From: an uncultured Chromatiaceae bacterium
GTDB taxonomy: Bacteria > Pseudomonadota > Gammaproteobacteria > Enterobacterales > Alteromonadaceae
Assembly (NCBI GenBank): GCA_937978655.1
Contig: CALJUX010000020.1
Span: forward strand, 1-64,000
Direction: 5' to 3'
DNA: 64,000 bases
The notes below the pieces were generated by a model. It was not told the DNA's origin. It searched no databases and was given only the letters and a program-made list of their open reading frames with translations. Positions within the stretch are counted from its first letter, which is position 1. Each line of letters starts with the position of its first letter. Shown piece after piece: positions 26,496-33,878 of this stretch. The position numbers were made by a program, and so were the translations under genes.

Positions 26496-27238
26496 ACAGC
26501 CGGGAAGCCGGCGCGCTGAAAATATTCCGCATAGAGTTTTTCCAGCCGGCCACTCTGATACAGCCTTGTCATACCCCGATCAAAATCTGCCGCCAGCTGC
26601 CGGCCGGCAAAGGTATTCTGAAACACCGGATACAAAGGCTGCGCCGGCATCAGCTCGATGCGCTGAACCTTCGCCCTGAGCGCCGCCGGCACTTTGTCTT
26701 CATAACTGACATAAGCATCCAGCCGGCCATATTCAAGCATATCAAAGCCAAACTGCTCGGCTGAGACTTCCACCCCGTTGACCGTGACCGGTAAAAACTG
26801 GCCGAATTCATATCCCAGCATCCAGCCCACCGCTTTGCCCTGTAACGCCGACAGGCCGGCAACGGGTCGCAGGCTGAACAGCACAATCGGCGGGTCCATG
26901 TCGATATGCCAGCGCGGGAAAAACTGCCGGTTGCCGTTGCTGCGATGATCCGCCAGCAACACATCGGCCCGGTTGGCATAAAACATCTGTTTGGCTCTTT
27001 TCCAGTTGGTGACCCGCATATTCAGCTCTGTATCGGTCCCAGCCAGCGCTTCGCGTAAGACCTGAATATACAGGCCTCTGCCATCGGTCGTGGTCATGTC
27101 GCCCCAGGCACCTGCCGCAATGGTCACCGTTTTGGCCTGCAGCGGCAACGCCAGCACCGTACACAAGCACAGCGTCAACCACACCGGCAATAGTGCGATG
27201 TGCTGCGTTATATGGTTTCGCCACAACAGCTGCGCCAA
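26486..27238 (-). CDS. Periplasmic solute-binding protein, family 3 (orphan)
   Basis: 250 residues. Signal peptide ending LPLQA, then a SBP_bac_3-like fold beginning 'KTVTIAAGAWGDMTTTDGRG' and including 'LNMRVTNWKRAKQMFYANRADVL'. No permease or ATPase is adjacent, so it could be a stand-alone sensor or transport component. Begins at TTG 27238, supported by GGAG seven bases upstream; no ATG precedes the signal peptide. Ligand unknown. Confidence 0.82.
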   Translation of the reverse strand: MAQLLWRNHITQHIALLPVWLTLCLCTVLALPLQAKTVTIAAGAWGDMTTTDGRGLYIQVLREALAGTDTELNMRVTNWKRAKQMFYANRADVLLADHRSNGNRQFFPRWHIDMDPPIVLFSLRPVAGLSALQGKAVGWMLGYEFGQFLPVTVNGVEVSAEQFGFDMLEYGRLDAYVSYEDKVPAALRAKVQRIELMPAQPLYPVFQNTFAGRQLAADFDRGMTRLYQSGRLEKLYAEYFQRAGFPAVQR

Positions 27239-27329
27239 TCCCAGACTCCGGTCAGCTCTGCAAAAAGTGCTTTATTTTTAGAGGGCTGGTCTGGTAAAAG
27301 CAACCTTTTTAGCAAAAGGATGAAGGCGA

Positions 27330-28292
27330 ATGCACCGAATAGTGTTGCTGGATGCGGACACGCTGGCCGGAACTGATTTATCGGCGCTGCAAATCGCCGG
27401 GACCACACTGCACTGCTACCCGACCACAGCCCCGGCCGAGCTGGCAGAACGACTGCAGGACGCCAGTGTGGTGATCAGTAATAAAGTGCCGTTAAGCGCC
27501 GACATCATTGCCGGCGCGCCGGCGCTGCAGCTGATTTGTATCGCGGCCACCGGCACCAACCATGTCGATCTTGCCGCCGCTGCGGCAAGGCGCATCCCGG
27601 TCTGCAACGTGCAGGACTATGCACTGGGCGCGGTACCACAACATGCCATGGCGTTGTTGCTGGCGCTGAACAACCACATCGTTGCGCAGCACCATGCCGT
27701 CAAAACAGGCCAATGGAGTCAAAGCCCGGTGTTTTGCCTGCACCAACAACCAATCCACAGCCTGCAAGGGAAAGTATTCACTGTCGTTGGCTATGGCGGT
27801 CTGGGTCAGGCTACGGCGCGGCTGGCACAGGCCTTTGGCATGCAGATCTGTATCGCAGAACGGCCGCAGGCGACCCGGATCCGGCCCGGTCGTACCGAGT
27901 TTCGCGCTGCACTGGCGCAGGCCGATGTGCTCAGCCTGCATTGCCCGGCGACGCCCGGCCAACCGCCAATATTGGGGGCTGAACAGCTGAGCTGGCTCAA
28001 ACCCGGCGCGCTGCTGCTCAATACGGCCCGCGGGGCGCTTATCGACGAAGCCGCGCTGCTGCTCGCCCTGCAACAAGGCACGCTGGCCGGCGCCGCGCTG
28101 GATGTGCTGCAACAGGAACCTCCACCGGCCAACCATCCGCTGCTGACTGCCGCTTTGCCGAATTTACTGCTCAGTCCGCATCTGGCCTGGGCAACAACAG
28201 CATCGATGCAACTGCTGGTCAGCCAGCTGGCGGAAAATATTCAGGCATTTATCGCTGGTTCCCCACGCCGTGTTTGCAATATGATTAAGTAG
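27330..28292 (+). CDS. D-2-hydroxyacid dehydrogenase (HprA-like)
   Basis: 320 residues. NAD-binding GYGGLG at 154-159 with E177 closing the fold, catalytic R234 (NTARGALIDE), E263 and H284 (SPHLAWAT), the full triad of D-isomer 2-hydroxyacid dehydrogenases. Closest in layout to hydroxypyruvate/glycerate dehydrogenases; it reduces a 2-keto acid with NAD(P)H in the cytoplasm. The exact substrate is not fixed by sequence. Single gene with AAGG just before the ATG. Confidence 0.9.
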   Translation: MHRIVLLDADTLAGTDLSALQIAGTTLHCYPTTAPAELAERLQDASVVISNKVPLSADIIAGAPALQLICIAATGTNHVDLAAAAARRIPVCNVQDYALGAVPQHAMALLLALNNHIVAQHHAVKTGQWSQSPVFCLHQQPIHSLQGKVFTVVGYGGLGQATARLAQAFGMQICIAERPQATRIRPGRTEFRAALAQADVLSLHCPATPGQPPILGAEQLSWLKPGALLLNTARGALIDEAALLLALQQGTLAGAALDVLQQEPPPANHPLLTAALPNLLLSPHLAWATTASMQLLVSQLAENIQAFIAGSPRRVCNMIK

Positions 28293-28341
28293 CATTCTCA
28301 TTCATCGTCCTGTGGTCCAGCACCATACCCGGAGCCCATTG

Positions 28342-30315
28342 ATGCGCCAGTTTTGTGTAGTCCCGCTGTTGTTCTGGCTGAACCTGACAACAGCTGCCGA
28401 TTTTCCGGCTGAGCTGAAAAAAATGCAGGCGGATCCCAAAACCGTCGTCAACCGGCTCAGCGCTTTGCCTGCAACCGCCCAAACCGCCGAGCACTGGCTG
28501 TTACTCAGTCACGGTTACATGGAATTGCTCAATAAAGAAGGCGCCTTGTCTGCGGTCAACACGGCGTTGGACAAAGGCTTACCGCCCGGTTTGCAAATTG
28601 AAGCGCTGGAACATAAAGCATTGATTTACGGCATTATGTTCCGCGACAGTAAAACCGCGATTGACGTGCTGAAGCAGGCGGAAACTGCGCTGGGATCTTA
28701 TGACGCGAAAAACAAACCTGAACTGCAAACCCGCATCTACGAGAGTTTTGCCCAAGGTTACAACCAGCGGGGTGACATCAATACCGCGCTGAAATATGCC
28801 GATCTGAGTATTGCCATCGCCACCGAATACAAGCTGAGCAATGCTGAATTACAAAGCCGGTTGATCGCGGGCAGACTGATGCTGCAGCAAAATAACTTCA
28901 GCACAGCCCAGCTCCATCTGAGTCGCGCCCTGACACTGGCGCAGCAGCAGGGCGACAAAGCCTCGTTGGGTTCCATTCACCTGCGTCTTGGCATGGCGTA
29001 CCACAAGCTGGACCAGTACCAGCAAGCCGCCGATCATCTGCGCCAGGCCGAACAGCTGCTGCAGATGCCGGAGCGGCGCAATCAACTGATCAGCGTGCTG
29101 TTGATGCAGCTGGACGTCGCCCTGGCAAGTCAGGATTTACTGCAGGCCGAAACCGTCCGGCAAAAAGTGGCGACGCTGCTGGCCGCGCTGCCAGACCCGA
29201 TGCTGACGGCGCAACTGGCCTTTGCCGAAGCACAGCTGGCGCTGGCACAGCAAAAACCGGCGCTGGCCGAACAGCAGTTGTTAAAAGCGGCGCAACTGTT
29301 TCAGCAACTGGGCAGTGCGCAACAACAGCTGGAAACGGCTATAGCCCTGGCGGACGTGGCTTTGCAGCAACAGCAGCCAGCCAAAGCGATGGCTTATTTA
29401 CCCAAGACGCTGGCAGTCGACACGCTGCCGGTCTATCTGCAGCACAAATACTGGGATTTGCTGGCACGGACCCGCGCCGGCAACGGTGAATGGCAAACGG
29501 CTTATCAGGCCGCGCTGGCCGCACATCAGGCCCGCTTTGAATTACAGACGGCGCAGGAAAAACAACGGCTGGACCACCTGCGCCAGAGCCTGCAACAGCA
29601 ACAGCATGTGCAACAACTGAATCAGACCAACAACCAGCAACAACAATGGTTGTGGGCCGTGCTGGCGCTGCTGGCGCTGAGCTGGATTGGGTTTCTGAGT
29701 TATCTGCTGCTGCGGCCGCGCCAGACCGGTAAGACGTTGCCGAGCCAGACCGGAATCAAAAGCTGGGCGGCATTTTGCAGGCAACTGCGTAAAGATCAGC
29801 TGCGCGCCCCGGCATTACAGCTGCTGGCTATCCAGATCCAGGGCGTCAGCGAGTTTAAACTGAGTGCCGGTGAACACATTATGCGCCGCACGCTCCGCCA
29901 GCTGCTGGCACAATTGCAAGGCCCATATCTGCTGGACCACACGGTCCATACCGATGTGCTGTGGCTGTCGGTCAGTCACACCGATGCAACATGGCAACAG
30001 CAGTTACATCAGGCGCTGCAACAGGTTCAGCAACAGCTGCCGGGCAAGCCGGCGCTGCGGATCTGGCAAGGCGAGCTGCTGCCATTACTTGGCGCTGAAT
30101 GGCAGGACAACGACGTCAACGGTTTACGCGAATTGGTCTGGTACAGCTGGCAACAACAGCAAGCGCAGCCTGGTCAGCTGCTGCACTTTATCCTGACCGC
30201 GCGGCAGCAGGTACCGTGCAGCTGGCAGGCCGACAATCTGCGCCAGGATATCAGCAATGCCCTGGCGCTGGGTTTGCTGGACCTGCATTGTCAGCCGTTA
30301 ACCAGCAGTCCGTAG
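28342..30315 (+). CDS. Secreted-membrane TPR protein with degenerate GGDEF-like end
   Basis: 657 residues. Signal peptide 1-19, about seven to nine tetratricopeptide repeats (about 40-400) in the periplasm, a coiled coil rich in Gln, one membrane helix near 445-465 (WLWAVLALLALSWIGFLSYLLL), and a cytoplasmic carboxy-terminal domain of about 175 residues. That domain has the spacing of a GGDEF fold (AFCRQLRKD ... ALQLLAIQIQGVSEFK) but no GGDEF, RxxD or EAL signature, so it should not make c-di-GMP. ATG 28342 has GGAG upstream; a GTG at 28312 is not favoured. Its stop overlaps the convergent pseudouridine synthase gene by 18 bp. Confidence 0.82.
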   Translation: MRQFCVVPLLFWLNLTTAADFPAELKKMQADPKTVVNRLSALPATAQTAEHWLLLSHGYMELLNKEGALSAVNTALDKGLPPGLQIEALEHKALIYGIMFRDSKTAIDVLKQAETALGSYDAKNKPELQTRIYESFAQGYNQRGDINTALKYADLSIAIATEYKLSNAELQSRLIAGRLMLQQNNFSTAQLHLSRALTLAQQQGDKASLGSIHLRLGMAYHKLDQYQQAADHLRQAEQLLQMPERRNQLISVLLMQLDVALASQDLLQAETVRQKVATLLAALPDPMLTAQLAFAEAQLALAQQKPALAEQQLLKAAQLFQQLGSAQQQLETAIALADVALQQQQPAKAMAYLPKTLAVDTLPVYLQHKYWDLLARTRAGNGEWQTAYQAALAAHQARFELQTAQEKQRLDHLRQSLQQQQHVQQLNQTNNQQQQWLWAVLALLALSWIGFLSYLLLRPRQTGKTLPSQTGIKSWAAFCRQLRKDQLRAPALQLLAIQIQGVSEFKLSAGEHIMRRTLRQLLAQLQGPYLLDHTVHTDVLWLSVSHTDATWQQQLHQALQQVQQQLPGKPALRIWQGELLPLLGAEWQDNDVNGLRELVWYSWQQQQAQPGQLLHFILTARQQVPCSWQADNLRQDISNALALGLLDLHCQPLTSSP

Positions 30316-31134
30316 CAACGCCGCCGGCAATTCATATTGGCGCAAGCCTTTGCCTGGCAAGGTAAAAGCCAGCCGGATGGCTTGTAGTGCCAGGCCCGCC
30401 GGGTCCTGATTGCCACTGCCATATTGCGGGTCGCCCATCACCGGATGACCTATAGCAGCAAAATGGCGGCGGATTTGGTGTTTACGGCCACTGATGAGGT
30501 CGATATCCAGCACGGTGCGCCCGGGAGCAGTCAGCGCCTGACTGAAACTAAAGCGGGTACAGCAGGCTTTGCCGTCCAGTGGCAGGTCAATTTCTCCTTG
30601 CTGTAATAAAGCCGGCGCCACAGTCCCCAGCACCGTGATCCGGTAGCTTTTTTTCACCTGCTGCTGAGCAATCAGCTGATTTAACGTAGCGGCCATTGCT
30701 TTGTGGTGGGCGATCAACACCAGACCACTGGCTTCCCGATCCAGCCGGTGCAGCAAAAACACCGGACGCTGGCTGTTAAAATGTTGTTCTGCCTGGCGTA
30801 ACAACGCCAGATGGTCACCCCATTCGTTGCCCTGCGACAACAGCCCCGCCGGTTTAAACCAGACGCTGTAGCCGGATTCTTCCGCCAGCAACAGCGGTGC
30901 CGGCGCGGTGCGCTGCAGAATATCGTCGTCATAGTGCAGCTCCAGCGTGTCGCCGGCCTGCAATGGCGTCTGGGCACGGCGCAATCTTTTATGCTGCTTG
31001 CCCTGTACCAGCTGCACAGCGCCTTTATTCATCGCGTCTTTCAGCCGGCCTTTGGACAGTTCGGGGCAGGCGCGAACCAGCACATCAATGGCCTGACCGC
31101 TGTCACTGACCGGTATACGTCGGATTAGTCTCAT
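30298..31134 (-). CDS. RluA-family pseudouridine synthase with S4 domain
   Basis: 278 residues. Amino-terminal S4-like RNA-binding part (about 15-65), then the RluA catalytic domain with D132 in HRLDREASG, 'LISGRKHQIRRHFAAIGHPVMGD' and 'LALQAIRLAFTLP'. Isomerises uridine in rRNA or tRNA. It differs from the RluA at 40915, which lacks S4, and is not clearly RluB, C, D or E, so the target base is not assigned. Confidence 0.88.
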   Translation of the reverse strand: MRLIRRIPVSDSGQAIDVLVRACPELSKGRLKDAMNKGAVQLVQGKQHKRLRRAQTPLQAGDTLELHYDDDILQRTAPAPLLLAEESGYSVWFKPAGLLSQGNEWGDHLALLRQAEQHFNSQRPVFLLHRLDREASGLVLIAHHKAMAATLNQLIAQQQVKKSYRITVLGTVAPALLQQGEIDLPLDGKACCTRFSFSQALTAPGRTVLDIDLISGRKHQIRRHFAAIGHPVMGDPQYGSGNQDPAGLALQAIRLAFTLPGKGLRQYELPAALLRTAG

Positions 31135-31238
31135 AAATAACTCAGTAAATTAACAATAAATCAGCATTCACCTGGTGGTTCAGCCAAGATTCAGAGCGCA
31201 AGGCCGAGGATCATACCAAAGCCACCGGAGAACCACCT

Positions 31239-31892
31239 ATGAAAACCCAGCTGACCGCTTGTCTGTTTCTGTTATCAGCTTACAGCCTGAGCGCCGCAGA
31301 ACCCGTTGAACAAGCATTCCCGACCCGGGAGATGCACGCAGATGCCAGTGTTGCAGCGGCCAACACTGACGCGGCCACCGCACCTTCCGCCATCACACTG
31401 AATCAGGATTTCAGCAGCAGCAGCTGGTTTGACAGCGTCGATCTGACGCTGCGCAACGATCGCGACGGCGATCGGTATTATTCCCAATTATATGTCCGCT
31501 TTGATGCCCACACCCAATACACAGAACAACCGGCGTATGCGGTGTACAGCCTGATAGGCCCAGGCCTGAACCGGGTGTTTCACACCAGCAGCATTTTTAC
31601 CCTGTACGGCAGCAGTCGCAGCGACTGGTTTGCCATTGAAGCCGATATGCGCGACTTGCCGCGTGGCTATTACAAACTGCAAATTGAATTACGTGACGCC
31701 CGCAGCGGCGCCAGACTGGCAATGATTTCCGGCTACGAAGCCGCAGCTTTAAACAATATCGCGCTGGAAGACAGCTACGCAGACACGCCAGTCAGTGTCA
31801 TCGTGCATGAATCTTCCGGCGGCAGCCTTGGCTTTTTCTGGCCAGTCGCATTAAGCTGGCTGTATCTGAAACGGCGGAAATACATGCCTTGA
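31239..31892 (+). CDS. Secreted protein with GlyGly-CTERM tag (choice-of-anchor type)
   Basis: 217 residues. Signal peptide 1-19, then a domain with 'SSSWFDSVDLTLRNDRDGDRYY' and 'AIEADMRDLPRGYYKLQIEL' that I recall from the choice-of-anchor H family. The end SSGGSLGFFWPVALSWLYLKRRK contains a Gly-Gly, a hydrophobic helix and basic residues: a GlyGly-CTERM signal for rhombosortase processing and surface display. Its stop overlaps the start of the transglutaminase-like gene by 4 bp, so the two are made together. Function unknown. Confidence 0.78.
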   Translation: MKTQLTACLFLLSAYSLSAAEPVEQAFPTREMHADASVAAANTDAATAPSAITLNQDFSSSSWFDSVDLTLRNDRDGDRYYSQLYVRFDAHTQYTEQPAYAVYSLIGPGLNRVFHTSSIFTLYGSSRSDWFAIEADMRDLPRGYYKLQIELRDARSGARLAMISGYEAAALNNIALEDSYADTPVSVIVHESSGGSLGFFWPVALSWLYLKRRKYMP

Positions 31893-32821
31893 AACGAATT
31901 TTATGCGCCCTGTTGTTACTCAGTTGCTCCGCTGTTTCAGCTGAAATGCAGCTGCAGCGCCAACTGCAAGGTCAGCACACCGAATTCACTTATCAATGGC
32001 CACCGGAACCCGAGCTGCGTTTCAGTCTCGACAATAAAGCGTTGAATCAATACCGTGGTTTAAAACGTTATATGCCGCATATGGCCCAGCAGGCGGTGCG
32101 CCATGCCTTGCTGCGTAAAGCCGCAGCGTTACAGGCCAGCGGTGTGCGTGTGCAGTTTTCTCCAGCCAATCTGCCACTGCAATACAGCGTGCAGGCCGCA
32201 GATCCGGCCGTTGCGGCAAAGGCTGTCGCCACGCTGAACGCGCTGCAGGACAGCGCCCTGAGTGATTACCTTGGCAAAGGCTATTACTACTTATTGGATG
32301 ACCCGATTAAAGGCAAAGGCGTGATCCCGGATCACCTGCGTTTTATGCAAGACGCACTGCCAGGGCTGCAGCCCGTCGCAGACGCCTTTATTGCCAGCTA
32401 CGGCAAAAAAAACATCCGCCAGATCGCCGCCCGGCTGACCCAATGGATCCAACAGATCCCGTACCGGGATCTCGACGACCGGATCGCCTCAAATGGCAAA
32501 GGCTATGCACCACCCCTGCAGCTGATTTTTGACCACAGTGGCGACTGTGACAGCAAAGCCGTCCTGTGGGCCAGCGTGATGCGACTGATCTTTCCAACGC
32601 TGGTGATTAAAATCATTTATTTGCCCAATCACGCGGTGATCGCAGCACAAGTGCCGGCTACCGACACTGAGCAGGTCATCGATTTAGCGGACGCGTCATT
32701 ATTACTGATTGACCCGACCGGCCCGGCGCCATTAAAACTGGGCCAGATCAGCGCCGATTTTCAGCCGGCGCTGCAAAGCCAGCAATTCAGTCAGCGGACT
32801 TTCCCAACGCTTGATCCTTAA
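31889..32821 (+). CDS. Transglutaminase-like cysteine enzyme, secreted
   Basis: 310 residues. Signal peptide 1-18, then a transglutaminase-like core with C220 (HSGDCDSKAVLWASVM), H248 (YLPNHAVIAA) and D275 (LLIDPTGPAPLKLG), the catalytic triad. Likely a periplasmic peptidase or crosslinking enzyme. The TTG start overlaps the stop of the GlyGly-CTERM gene (TTGA), implying coupling and a possible enzyme-substrate pairing (inference). Ends 35 bp inside the convergent sensor gene. Confidence 0.85.
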   Translation: MKRILCALLLLSCSAVSAEMQLQRQLQGQHTEFTYQWPPEPELRFSLDNKALNQYRGLKRYMPHMAQQAVRHALLRKAAALQASGVRVQFSPANLPLQYSVQAADPAVAAKAVATLNALQDSALSDYLGKGYYYLLDDPIKGKGVIPDHLRFMQDALPGLQPVADAFIASYGKKNIRQIAARLTQWIQQIPYRDLDDRIASNGKGYAPPLQLIFDHSGDCDSKAVLWASVMRLIFPTLVIKIIYLPNHAVIAAQVPATDTEQVIDLADASLLLIDPTGPAPLKLGQISADFQPALQSQQFSQRTFPTLDP

Positions 32822-33878
32822 GCTGCTCAGTGTGTTTAAACACCTGCTCCCACTCGGCCGGTACATGCCGGACGCCCTGCGCGTCGCCACGCTCCAGCCT
32901 GGCAACATGGATCAGCAATCGGGAAAAAGGCCGCAATACTTTGCGCTTAAAACGCGAGGCTAAATAGCCATACAACAGCAGCAACGGCAGGCAGTACAAG
33001 CCTAACTCCGCGGCAAAACGCGTCAGTTCTGTTTTGGTCTCGCTGACCTGATCCGGCTGGATATGCACGGCGACAGGCAAGGCTGCCAACGACTGCATAC
33101 TGTCATTTTGATCGGTGCCGTCATAGCGGCCCGGATCCGTCAGCTTGCCGTCCTGTGTTGCCAGAAACACTTCAGCGTTTTTGTCCATTAACATCAGCGT
33201 CGCGCCGTGATCTGCCAGTTTCACCTGTTGCAGCATCGCTAACAGGTCAATTTCCAGCAACAGATGCCCGCTGATGGTTTTATCCTGTCGCAGCGGTACC
33301 TGCAGCACAAAACGTTGCCGGAGTTTATCGAGGATCAGGAGATTAGCCTGCGGACTGTTAAATTGCAGATGCGCCAGAGCCGCTATCTGCTGTTTGGCGG
33401 TGTGCGCCAGCTCGGCCGCACGTGGATCTGCGGTTCTGACGTGAAACCACTGCCCGCCTTCAGACAGGTAGGTGATATTCAGCAGATAAGGCGTGACTTG
33501 CAGATGATGACGAAACCAGGGCGATAATTCTGCCAGCATCGCCGTTTCAGCACTGCTGAGCGGCTGCGCGCCGGCCTGTGGCCCGGACAAATTCAGACTG
33601 GCAATAGCTTCTGCCGGCAGCGCTGCTGGTGCCTCAGGACTGGCCAGACGCTGTTCAGCCTCTTTTTGCAGTACTGTGCTCAGATGCAACAAGGGTAACA
33701 GCTGATGATCCAGATCGCTGGTTGCCGCGTTCAGTTGCGCTTGTCTGACATCCAGCCGCACTGACAAGGCCATCAGATAATCCAGCAATGCCATCATGCC
33801 AGCCAGGATCAGCACCAGAGCCAGGCCATAACGCCGGTGTCTTTTGTGTTCGTTTAACAGCGGATTGCTAATTTTCAT
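32787..33878 (-). CDS. Membrane sensor subunit with Cache-like domain, no output domain
   Basis: 363 residues. Helix at 16-38, a periplasmic Cache-like region (about 40-285, with 'ITYLSEGGQWFHVRTADP' and 'HLLLEIDLLAML'), a second helix near 289-307, then a short HAMP-like segment (RPFSRLLIHVARLERGD) and stop. It has no kinase, cyclase or receptor domain, yet resembles the input half of such proteins. It overlaps the preceding degenerate sensor gene by 11 bp, so the pair may form one complex. Function unknown. Confidence 0.72.
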   Translation of the reverse strand: MKISNPLLNEHKRHRRYGLALVLILAGMMALLDYLMALSVRLDVRQAQLNAATSDLDHQLLPLLHLSTVLQKEAEQRLASPEAPAALPAEAIASLNLSGPQAGAQPLSSAETAMLAELSPWFRHHLQVTPYLLNITYLSEGGQWFHVRTADPRAAELAHTAKQQIAALAHLQFNSPQANLLILDKLRQRFVLQVPLRQDKTISGHLLLEIDLLAMLQQVKLADHGATLMLMDKNAEVFLATQDGKLTDPGRYDGTDQNDSMQSLAALPVAVHIQPDQVSETKTELTRFAAELGLYCLPLLLLYGYLASRFKRKVLRPFSRLLIHVARLERGDAQGVRHVPAEWEQVFKHTEQLKDQALGKSAD

